Source of the DNA: Certhia americana
Lineage: Eukaryota; Chordata; Aves; Passeriformes; Certhiidae
NCBI GenBank assembly: GCA_018697195.1
Contig: JAGMWU010000129.1
Coordinates: 1 to 64,000 of the forward strand
DNA: 64,000 nt
Direction of reading: 5' to 3'
The translations under genes and the position numbers were made by a program. Below, piece after piece: positions 1 to 9,639 of the stretch. Under the pieces are notes generated by a model. The model saw only the letters and a program-made list of their open reading frames with translations, made no database searches and was not told where the DNA came from. Within the stretch, counting starts at the first letter, position 1. Each line of letters starts with the position of its first letter.

Positions 1-290
1 GCCTCACCCGCTGCTGTCGCCTACGGAGACCCTCGCGGCTCCTGCGGGATCTGACGGCCGAAAGCGAAGAGGTAAGGGACGGGGCGCGGGCATCGGCGCC
101 GGCCGCGGGCACGGGCCCCACTCCGCACGCTCCCGCCGCATGGAGGGGGGAAGGGCCTGGCGGAGCAGGGGAGATGAGGGGGCGTGGAGAGGAGCAGAGC
201 CAGGAAGGGGAACGGGGTGGGAGGGATAGGGGGAAGTGCGGGCGCGGAGTTCAGCGGCCGACGGGGAGCAGCGGGGGGCCGCTGCCATTT
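1..290. other. GC-rich, CpG-island-like segment left of the palindrome breakpoint
   Basis: The first 290 bases are strongly GC-rich and full of CpG, unlike the AT-rich DNA that begins at 294. On the - strand an ATG at 288-286 opens a frame that stays open to the window edge; it is rich in Ala, Pro and Arg and has no domain I recognise. On the + strand a good splice-donor-like GTAAGG starts at 72, so bases before it could be the end of a 5' untranslated exon. Positions 232-255 match 8086-8109 of the palindrome core exactly in inverted orientation. It may be a promoter or first exon of a neighbouring gene, or a displaced copy of the core. Neither can be decided here. Confidence 0.5.
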
Positions 291-496
291 TCATTAATTT
301 GGAACAAATTCAGACTGAGTATGATCAACAATGTTTCAACATCTCCTTTGTTAACTTCTAAGGGTTTTGCTGACTTTTTATCTCTGGTTTGGGATATTTT
401 TTCCAACATACCGACAACATTAAAATGAGAAAAATGGAACTCAGAGAATTGAAAGAAGCATAAAGCCAGATAATGTCTCGCCTTTGGAAGACTTAC

Positions 497-661
497 GAAG
501 GGAAGTTTCTCTTCCTCTTCACACAGTCGGCAGCCTCTGCAACCCCAGAGTAAATACTCAAGGCATCTAAGTCGCCTCTTCAGGGGCTTGTACTCTCGTG
601 GAGCCGGAGTAGATTCCAGAGTTGTGGAGATCGTTCTCAGATGCTGATAGTGATTCTCCAT
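497..661 (-). pseudogene. Pseudo-exon 3 of the ZC4H2 copy
   Basis: The reverse complement starts ATGGAGAATCACTATCAG against ATGGAGAACACTATCAAG in the functional exon, so one inserted base shifts the frame within four codons. The exon is 165 bases against 173. The CEEEEKL-coding end and the GTAAGT donor (496-491) are still recognisable. Confidence 0.85.
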
Positions 662-1901
662 CTGAAACAGGAGGTTGGCATGTTTAAAGAATGTTCCTCT
701 TCTGACAGAGCAACAGCTGGTATCAGAAAGAAGAGAACTCTCTCTCAAGCTGGAGAGATTGAGACAATGCAATAGCAAAGCAAGACTATGTATTGGAGGA
801 TGAAAATGGCAAAGAAGAAGCAACAGCAAGCGACATATGAGATGTTTTTTTTTTTTTTTAATTTTCATTTTAAAGGTGCAATCAGCCTAGAAGGACCTCT
901 GAACAACAGAAAAAGCAGAGAGACAGGTACAGATAAGTTGGACAAGTGAGGACCTTATGGGGAAACTCTCAAGAGACGTTAAAAAGAGCTTAAAGTAGCA
1001 CAAGCTAATTCTGTGTTTCTAAGATAGCATGAACATCTGAGTGGCAGAAGTCAAGAATAAGCAAAGGAAAGGTTTCTGTCTTCTCTTACTGCGCAAGTGA
1101 GGAAAAAGTGAGCAGAGAAAAAGACAATCTGACTGAAAAAAGAGAGGATTTGAAACAGAAGATGAGGTATGCAGCTGGACCGGGCGAGCAGACGTTGAAG
1201 TCATGTATAAATTTCAGTCTGCCATCAGTAAATAGCTTGTACTTTTTTATGTTGGAACTTTTTTCTTCTGGTGCAACACAGAGATACCTTCAGAGCTAAA
1301 AGCTCCATGTAATGCCCCTAAATGACACAATAAAATGTATTAAATATATTCCCATTTCAGACCCTCTAATTGGCTAATATTCCCTGTTTATAAATGTTTT
1401 TCTTCTATATTATATTAATTCTCTTAGGCTGTGTTTCTATGATGTCTAGGTGATTCCACTCAGTGTGAAGGTCAGCTCTTACTATGAACTTAATGACACA
1501 CTATGTATTTTATCAAATCCTTAGTCCACTAGCTGCCAAGAGTTCTGTTTCTGCGTGCAACATGAGAAAAGACACACAGGAAGAACTGTGGACAGCTGGA
1601 GTGGTTATCACTGTGGCTAGCTAGCGTAAGTTAGCGCACATAGGCTTGGCTGTCTATCCTCTCAGTGCAACAGCTTTACTATGCCAACAATAAAAAATAT
1701 CCTGCCCCTCACAACACCTGGAACAACACAATTATCTTGAGGTAAATTTACTCTGCACTCTTTGCCAGGATCCTAGGATGGTGTGTGAAGTCCACACTAT
1801 GAACCAAGTGACAGTTCACTCATAGTGCACATGGTCACAAGCTGTGGAATGATATCATGTCAGCTGTGTCTGTCAGATTGTTGAGCTGTGCTGTCACATA
1901 C

Positions 1902-2069
1902 ACACATAATGTCAGCGGGATCAGGAGCAGCTCCTCACGTGGGGCCATTCTCTTGCAGCACGCAGGTCCATTTACCTAGTTAATATTCTTCAGGTGCATC
2001 TCCTCAGCTCCAGGCGTCAAATTCTGCTTTCAGTCTTTGCCTTTATTTTCTCCATCTGAAGTCTTATTC
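1902..2069 (-). pseudogene. Pseudo-exon 2 of the ZC4H2 copy
   Basis: It aligns with functional exon 2 (14044-14215), with small deletions and many substitutions. One deletion lies near the AGACTTTGCAG region, and others around 1955-2000 remove codons of the coiled coil. The acceptor CAG at 2072-2070 survives. The donor-side junction reads ATGTGTGTATGT, so the exact end is unclear. Confidence 0.8.
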
Positions 2070-2970
2070 CTGAATTCCAGTGATACTTAAAAAGACATGA
2101 GGGTCAACAGTAAGTCACTGAAGGTAATTTGTGATGTGTCAGTTTATATGGGATTAGATAGATGAAAGAAGGCAATAGCAGCAACAGACAAAAATGAGAC
2201 TAATGTAGTCTGAGAGAAGGTGAGGTACAAGGAGATGCTGGAATTCTAATGCCAGCTCTTTTGCCTGAGCTTTTCAGTGGTAAGGAGCATTCTTAGCTAC
2301 TGAATTATGAAACTTAATAGAATACTGTCAGTTTTAAAAGAGCCATGGCAGAAAGCAGGGTCAGCCACTTGGAACAATTAATATCGGCTACATTATTCAA
2401 GTGTTATAGCTACTAATAGAACCTGGTTCTCCCTCTCTCACTTCATGGAGTTATAAAGCTGCAGAGATAAAAACAGTATACATAAAATAAATTAACAATA
2501 TTTCTTCAGAAAGCAGGTAGTCTGGGCAGGTCATAATATGAATGAAGGAGATTTAAAAACAGACATGAAAAAATTCCTGTTCCTATCTTGTATTTACGAC
2601 AGATGTCTGCATCCGTCCCACTCAGTAATTCACTCTCATTCTCATTCTCTGCCCGGCGTTTTATGATCCCCCTCTTCAGCAGCCATCCTGTAACTCACCC
2701 TACAAGGATGGTATATACAAAATTCTGGCCTTTGCACTGCACGAACCACACCCGAGGCACCTTCGGCTATGGGCAGGAGGGGACGGCAGAGACAGCCCGG
2801 TCCGGTGGGTCCCCATCCCCGGGCAGGCGGCCAGAAGCGGCAGGAAGGGGAGATCTCCGCGGGTTTCAGCTCTCGCGCCGAAGAGGAGGGAGGGCAAAGA
2901 CAGGCAAAGCCGCTGCCCTCTCATCACGCACGGATCCACCGCTATCGGAGGCCGAACGCCGGCCCTCCGC

Positions 2971-3043
2971 GGGATGGACGGACGGACGGTACGGACGGAG
3001 ACGGACGCGACGGACGGATGGATGGATGGATGGATGGATGGAC
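2971..3043 (+). repeat. GGAC/GGAT tetranucleotide repeat, left arm
   Basis: GGAC units grade into pure GGAT units within a GC-rich block (about 2760-3200). This is the mirror partner of the longer ATCC array at 13017-13141 in the right arm. Confidence 0.9.
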
Positions 3044-3610
3044 ACCCGGTGGCGATCAGCCGGTGCCTGACAGCGCCTGCCCCAGCCCTGTCCTGCCCCA
3101 AGGGCACACCACCATGGGGTTTAGGAGTCGACTCTGCTTTCTCCTTGCATCCCCTCTCCTCTCTCAGCCCGACAAGGGCTCCTGCCCGGAGTGAGTGGGG
3201 GCAAAATACTGCTTGAGCGCCTCGTGAATATGAAATAGCAATTCGAAGGACTCAAAACCAACCAAAGAAGAGACAACAAAAACCTACGACACCCGCGGCC
3301 GACACACATCCACGAGCTGAAGCTGGGGATGTCAGTCCTTCCCACCGCGCAATCCGCCTTCTAGGTGTTATCACTCAGGCCTGCTGCTCTGGAAATGCCA
3401 CGACATTACGCCCTCCACGACGCATTCCAGCGGCGTTTCCCAGCAGCAGATTGCTCCTCCCGCCTTAGAAAAAGTTTTTGAGCTCATGTGTAAAGCCCAG
3501 CGGGGTTTTCTGTCCCTCAGTGGCACAATAGCCTACTTCAGCGAATGCAACTCCTCCGCTCTCCGAGGAAAAAGCTGCCTTCCTGTAACGATGGGCACAA
3601 GCAAACATAC

Positions 3611-3665
3611 CTGATCTCTTGATGCTCCTCGAGTTTGCACATTATGCTCTTGCTCATTCTGCCAT
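3611..3665 (-). pseudogene. Pseudo-exon 1 of the ZC4H2 copy
   Basis: The reverse complement begins with ATGGCAGAATGAGC where the functional gene has ATGGCAGATGAGC. The added A causes an immediate in-frame TGA. The exon is followed by an intact GTATGT donor (3610-3605 on the - strand). Confidence 0.88.
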
Positions 3666-3721
3666 GCCCTTATTTACTCCCGATTTACACCTCCCGTGAA
3701 ACGCGCAAAAATGCCACGGCG

Positions 3722-3781
3722 GAAAAAAAAACCAAAAAACCCCCACCACCCAAACCGAAACAAACCAAACAAAAAAACATA
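3722..3781. repeat. A/C-rich simple sequence (AAACC-like), left arm
   Basis: An interrupted A- and C-rich tract of AAAC and AAACC words. Its mirror partner is the GGTTT/GTTTT tract at 12279-12331, just upstream of the ZC4H2 start codon. It would lie in the pseudogene's 5' flank. Confidence 0.75.
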
Positions 3782-6436
3782 AAAAGACACAAGTAGTCAC
3801 ACCTCCTCGAGAATATGGGCTTCTGAGCGCTGTGCGGCAGCTCTAGTGGGAGCTGTGGGACTTAGAGATCCAGGTTCATATTGCTGCCCAGGCAGAGAGG
3901 CTACGGCCAAAACGACTACAACCAACACAAGGACAGAGGCAAAGCTCGCCTTGCCCCTTCTTCCTGCAACTACATTTTAAATCAAGTTGTCACACTCATT
4001 ATGCCGAAGGTGGTTAGGAGCTGCAAAAAGAGCAGAAGGCTCCGTCTGAGATCTGTGCAATTGCTTAGCATTTCGTTAACATATGCGTAAAAGACTGCTG
4101 ATGGGTTCATGATATTGATTAAAGCTTGACAAAAAGGCATGTTTTGTCATTCAATACTACAATGCTAGCTTTCTCCTGGATGCTCTGAGTTTTCTACTGA
4201 ATGTTCTAATTAGCTCACCAAATCCAATTTTTGCATTTTCTGAACAGACAATGAATAAGCAGCAGTGTGATAGAAGATGTTTGTGATAGAAATGCTTTTA
4301 GTCACTTCCTCCATTATTTAAGACTTTTCCCTATATGTGTTCTTCAAATAAAGAGATCAAGGTAAGATGCATGGAAAAACAGTGATAGCCCACAGCAAAA
4401 CCTCTTCATCAAACTACAGCTTTTATAAAGAAATTAGAACATAAAGGTCATTATCATCATGCTAATTGCGTCAATTGAAAACCCGTGCCTTAAACACTGA
4501 AGATTGTAGGATTGAGCCTAAGTGAGCTGTGTGCTCAAAGGGGAGGCATTTATAACGAGGCATGATTTACATAGATGAACTAATTGGTTTGAGGGGTAGA
4601 AGAAAGTTAGCTACAGGTCAGCCAGTGAAGTCTTGTAGCATTAAGACAGTGAGGAGTGAGAGCAGGCGGAGGGTGAGGACAAAAGCGGAGCAGAAGGAAA
4701 AATCCCCTGAGGCCACTTTTTGCACGTTTTATCTATTTTTGATCCTGCTTTTCGCATGCTAAGACTAAAAGCCTGAAGGGCCGCAAAAATGAAATGCAAA
4801 TTAAACTGTCATTTACTCTGCTTTGAAGACATAAGAAAACCACTTTCACAAACTGTTATAAATCATTAGAAGTTCTTAGGAAGTAAACCACCACAAGCCC
4901 TTAGCAGTTATTTTTCCCTCCATGTTAAAAAAAAGGAGAGAAAATATAAAAATCTCCACACTTCAAAGCATTGCCCACTGGCCCCCCCCCCCCCCCAAAA
5001 AGTTTGACACTTGCAGTCTAAGCGCACAGACAAATTAGTGCCATTCGACTTGCTGCTTTGGTCAAAGGTTCAATTGGTCGTGTTTTCAATTTTTCTCCTC
5101 GACAATAGGTCTGACCAGTTCTTCACATGATCTGAAATCACTGCACTTGATCTGCATTATTATTCTGGTGCTATTGGTAAACTTTGATATGTGGATCCAA
5201 ATAACGATAGTTTTTCCAGCATTGCAGAGACTGTGTTTTTCAAAGAAAGCTGAGGGACTTAGACTAAAAAAAATATTTCAACTGATCCTGAAAAAAAAAA
5301 AAAAATTCAACATTGGTGTGTTGGATCCTTTTTAACCAAAAGCTAACAGGCAAAATTAGATTTCAAAACAAGTTGCATTTTCATTCTGCGTTCATTTTCT
5401 GCAGAATGAAATCAAGGCAAAATATCTCCTATTTCATTGAGCACAGAACTGAATTTTTGGAAAAAAATCCCAGCTGTGCCATTAACAGTATAACATCAGG
5501 CCACACCACCTTGCATTATGACAACAGAATCAGTTCAGAACAATTCCAACGGAAGAATTTTTCTCCTAGATAATAGCATAATATCTACAAGTCTAGGATT
5601 AGTGACGTAATGTAGGGCCCTAAAAACTGACTATTAAAATATTAATATTCTAACTGCATTTTTAAAAAGTGCAACATGTTTTATGAAATAAATAGCTGAG
5701 AAATAATAGAGATTAAAGACTAGTGGAGAAGAGCACTCAGTAACACACAAAGACACTGTACTTGGGGTTTAATTACACTGTGGATTAGGTACAAGTCACC
5801 ACCATAACCAGGAACATGCAGGCAATATTGAAAACCTAAATATTAGAAAATGGATAAGGACGAAGGGAATCCCTAGTCATGAAATTTCGCTTGAATACTG
5901 AGTTCTAATGGAAAATAGGTTCTTTCTGTATTTCCACTGGGGTTCTGCGCTTCAAAATATTACTCTTCACATTTGCCAGATTTTTCTATGCAATGGTCAC
6001 CCAATTGCAATGCGCCATTCTCACATGCTAAGGGAAAGTGTATTGTTTTCAGATATGTTTTGGAAACTGAAGGTACAGGCAACACGAAACTGAGAGGAAG
6101 CAACTAAATGCTACCCTGAGATCTTCAAAGCATCTAGTCTTAAAATATCAATGTTTTAGGCAAATACCTAAAGTATTTGCAGATTTTATTAATCCTGTGC
6201 CGGAGCATCACCTAGCCAAGTTTTAAGTGCCTAGATATCTTAATCCCAAAGTATGCCTAAAATAAACCTGCATTTAGTCAGGTCCTTGATTTAATCCTCC
6301 AAACCGTGACCTGCAAAAACTGGGAAGACACAGTATTTTTATAAAACTGCCCTGGTGCCATCTGCCCTCTGAAGGGACAATGCAAGCGAAACGGTCTCCC
6401 TTTTCACATTCTTCTGGAGCCCACCCCTAAGCCACT
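3782..6436. other. Left-arm copy of the ZC4H2 upstream region; no gene seen
   Basis: AT-rich DNA that pairs in inverted orientation with 9640-12280. It holds a 16-base C run near 4982-4997 and an A run near 5291-5304. Open frames are short and disrupted between the arms, so nothing here looks coding. Confidence 0.8.
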
Positions 6437-6539
6437 CGTGGCTTGCTCCCGGGGTTCAGAACTACAGCGGTCTTTTTTTTTTGTGGGGGGTTTATGCCGA
6501 TGGTGCCTGGTTGCCCCATGCCCCATCCCGTGTCTACTG

Positions 6540-7860
6540 TCCCCATTCCCTGTTCCCAATCTCATTCCTATTTTCATTCAGTTCTCTGTTCCAATTACCC
6601 ATTCTGTGCCTGTTTCCCTTCCCATTCCCATCCCCAGTTCCCGTTCCCATTAAACATTACGTTCCCGTCCAATTCCCCATTCCCGTTACCGATCCTATTC
6701 CTCGTCACCGTTCCTTCCCGTTCCCGATTCCCTATTCCCCATTTCCAGTTCCATTCCCCGTTCCCATTCCACGTTCCATTCCATTCCACATTTCTCCATT
6801 CCCTTCCCCTCTTCCCGTTCCCAGTTCCATTTCCCGTTCCCATTCCTGTTCCGTTCCCCGTTCACCAGTCCCGTTCCCTGTTCCCATCCCGTTTCCCCGT
6901 TCCTCGTTCCCAGTTCCCATCCATTCCATATCTCCCCCTTCCATTCCCGTTCCCCCTTCCCATTCCCGTTCCATTCCAAGTTTTCCCATTACCTATTCCC
7001 ATTCCCATTCCCCATTCATGTCCCCATTCCCGTTCCCGCTTCCATTTCCCATTCCCATCCCGCTTCCCCGTCCCCATTCATTTCACGTTCCAGTTCCCAT
7101 TCCCATTCCGTTCCCATTCCCCGTCCCCGTTCTATTCATTCCCGTTTCCTGTTCCCCATCCAATTCCCGTTACCTGTCCCGTTCCCATTCCGTTTCCCAT
7201 TCCCTATTCCATTCCCATTCCCGTCCCCATTCCCAGTTCGTTCAACATTGTCCCGTCCCATTCCCTATTCCCCATTCCCATTCCCGTTCCCCATTCCCCG
7301 TTCCCGTTCCCCAGTCCCGTTCCCCCGTTCCGGTTCCCGTTCCCATCCCTTTCCCCATTCCATTCCCGTTCCCGTTCCCGTCCCGTTCCCCATTCCCATT
7401 CCGTTCCCGTTCCCATTCCCATTCCGTCCCCGTTCCCCGTTCCCGTTCCCCATTCACCGTTCCCATTCCCGTTTTCCCGTTCCATTCCCGTTCCTGTTCC
7501 ATTCCATTCCCGTTCCCATTTCCCTATCCCCATCCCGTCCCATTCCCTATTTCCCCATTCCCATCCCGTTCCCCATTCCCCGTTCCCGTTCCCCATTACC
7601 GGTTCCCCGTTCCCGTCCCCGTTCCCATTCCCATTCCGTTCCCGTTCCCCGTTCCCCGTCCCCATTCCCATTCCCGTTCCCGTTCCCATTCCATTCCCGT
7701 TCCCATTTCCCCGTTCCCCGTCCCCGTTCCCCGTCGTTCCCCATTCCCGTTCGTTCCCCCATTCCGTTTCCCGTTCCCATTCCCATTTACCATTTACCGT
7801 TTCCCCGTTCCATTCCATTCCCATTCCTATTCCCCGTTCCATCCCATTCCGTTCCGTTCC
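6540..7860 (+). repeat. Hexamer minisatellite TTCCCR, left of axis
   Basis: About 1.3 kb made almost entirely of TTCCCA and TTCCCG words with occasional 5- and 7-base variants. On the - strand it reads GGGAAY, giving G-runs of three separated by three-base loops. It is the mirror partner of 8150-9590. The near absence of stops creates long artificial frames rich in Phe, Pro, Ser and Val, or in Gly, Asn, Met and Thr on the opposite strand. Confidence 0.95.
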
Positions 7861-8149
7861 CGGGGTGGCCCCGTCCCGCCTGCAGCGCCCCCCTGGCGTC
7901 GTAAGGGTCGGAGTCCGGCGGGTGCGCCGGTGGCGGAGCGCGCGTTGGGCCCGTGCGGAGCCGCGCGCCTGCGGCAGCGGGGGCGCGCGCTTGCCGGGCG
8001 ACGGCGGCCGGGCGGGCCGGCGCGGGCCCGGTGCGGCGCGGGCGGCGATGATGGCGGCGCACGCGGCCCCAGCGCTCCCGTCGGCGCTGAACTCCGCGCC
8101 CGCACTTCCGACCCCCTCCCGACGCCAGGGGGGCGCTGCAGGCCGGGAC
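7861..8149. repeat. GC-rich palindrome core
   Basis: About 290 bases of very GC-rich, CpG-rich sequence at the symmetry axis. Positions 7879-7901 and 8120-8142 are exact inverted copies, 23 bases each, containing CCTGCAGCGCCCCCCTGG on the left. The inner 218 bases are only partly symmetric. Tandem start codons lie at 8048-8053, and 8086-8109 recurs inverted at 232-255. The composition is that of a CpG-island promoter, but no gene can be assigned. Confidence 0.85.
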
Positions 8150-9590
8150 CGGGACCGGGGAACGGGTAACGGGAATGGGGAAATGGGAACGGGGAATAGG
8201 GAATGTGGAATGGGAATGGGAAACGGGGAACGGGAAGGGAATGCGGAATGGAGAACGGGAAAACGGGATGGGACCGGGAACGGGGAATGGGACCGGGTAA
8301 AGGGGAACGGGGAACGGGGGAACGGGGACATGGGGAACGGGAATGGGGAATGGGAACGGGAACGGGAATGGAATGGGGAACGGGGAACGGGAAACGGGAA
8401 CGGGAATGGGAATGGGAACGGGGGGAACGGGGACGGGGAACGGGAAAATGGGGAACGGGACGGGGAATGGGAAGGGAACGGGAAGGGGAATAGGAATGGA
8501 AACGGGAAGGGGAATCAGGGACTGGGAACGCGGAATGGGAAATGGGGAACAGGGAACGGGAATGGGAACGGGAACGGGAATGGGGAACGGGATGGGGAAC
8601 GGGGAACGGTGGAACGGGGAACGGGAATGGGAATGGGAACGGGACGGGAATGGGAATGGGGGAAAACGGGAACGGGGAAAGGGAACGGATGGAATGGGAT
8701 GGAATGGGAACGGGGGGAAGGGACCGGGGAACGGGAATGGGGAACCGGGAACGGGGAATGGGGAACGATATGGGAATGGGGAATTAGGGAATGGGAACGG
8801 GAATGGGGAACGGGGAAACGGGGGAAGGGGAAACGGGAATGGAATGGGGAATAAGGGAATGGGAACGGGCATGGGGAACGGGAACCCAGGAACGGGAATC
8901 GGAATGGGGAACAGGAAAAAGGGAGGGAATGGGAAACGGGGGAACGGGGAATGGGAACGGGATGGAATGGAACGGGAACGGGACGGCGAATGGGGGAACG
9001 GAGGAACGGGAATGGGAATGGGAATGGTGAACGGGGAACGGGAATGGGGAACAGGAATGGGAATGGGAATGGGGAATAGGGAATGGGAAACGGGGAATGG
9101 GGAACGGGAAGACATGGGAAACGGGACATGGGAATGGGGAATCGGGAAGGGATGGGAACGGGGAAAGAGGAACGGACCACGGGAATGGGAACAGGGAACG
9201 GGGAATGGCGTGAACGGGGGAACGGGAACAGGAACATGGGAACGGGAATGGGAACGGGAACGGGAACGGGGAATGGGAATGGAGAATGGGAAGGGGAATG
9301 GAAGGGTAATGGGAACGGGGAATGGGAACGGGAAATGGGAATGAATCGGGAACTGGGAATGGGAACGGGAACGAGGAAATAGGATCGGGAACGGGAATGG
9401 GAATGGGAAACGGGGAACGGAATGGGGAAAGAATGGGAACGGGGAATGGGGAATGGGAATGGAAGAAAGGGGAACAGGGAACAGGAATGGGGAAATGGGA
9501 AACAGAGAACAGAATTGAAAATGGGAATGAGGCCTGGGGAACAGGGAAGGAGGACAGGAAAACGGGGATGGGGAATGGGGCACAGGCACC
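8150..9590 (+). repeat. Hexamer minisatellite GGGAAY, right of axis
   Basis: About 1.44 kb of GGGAAC and GGGAAT words with scattered variants, degenerating after about 9450. It mirrors 6540-7860. On the + strand nearly every window satisfies the pattern of four G-runs with three-base loops. Long open frames through it arise from composition and are not genes. Confidence 0.95.
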
Positions 9591-9639
9591 ATCGGCCGAC
9601 CGCCGGGTAGTTCTGAACACCGGGAGCAAGCCACTGAAG

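Larger units (their letters stand above)
497..3665 (-). pseudogene. ZC4H2: Truncated, decayed inverted copy of ZC4H2 exons 1-3
   Basis: Read on the - strand, three segments match the functional exons. They are exon 1 at 3665-3611, exon 2 at about 2069-1902 and exon 3 at 661-497. Splice signals are largely kept: a GTATGT donor after exon 1, a CAG acceptor before exon 2 and a GTAAGT donor after exon 3. The reading frame is broken. An extra A soon after the start codon turns the fourth codon into TGA, and exon 3 gains a base near its start that shifts the frame. Exons 4 and 5, including the zinc finger, are absent because the duplication ends in intron 3 at 294. Introns are retained, so this is a DNA-level duplicate and not a retrocopy. 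It probably encodes nothing. Confidence 0.9.

Noticed and set aside
2769..3194. Open frames through the GGAT repeat and their right-arm counterparts at 12844-13455
   Set aside because: They are low-complexity products of tetranucleotide repeats in GC-rich DNA, not conserved between the two arms.
497..3665. A retroposed ZC4H2 copy
   Set aside because: Introns and upstream DNA are present in the copy, so it arose by DNA duplication.
8120..8142. CTCF-like GCCAGGGGGGCGCTG in both core arms
   Set aside because: It has one G too many and lacks the CCA spacing of the consensus, so the fit is poor.
6443..9634. Very long open frames (up to 803 codons on +, 615 on -) across the hexamer arrays
   Set aside because: They consist of repeated FPFPVPIP or GNGNGMGT words produced by a stop-poor hexamer, occur in several frames on both strands at once, and lack any domain.
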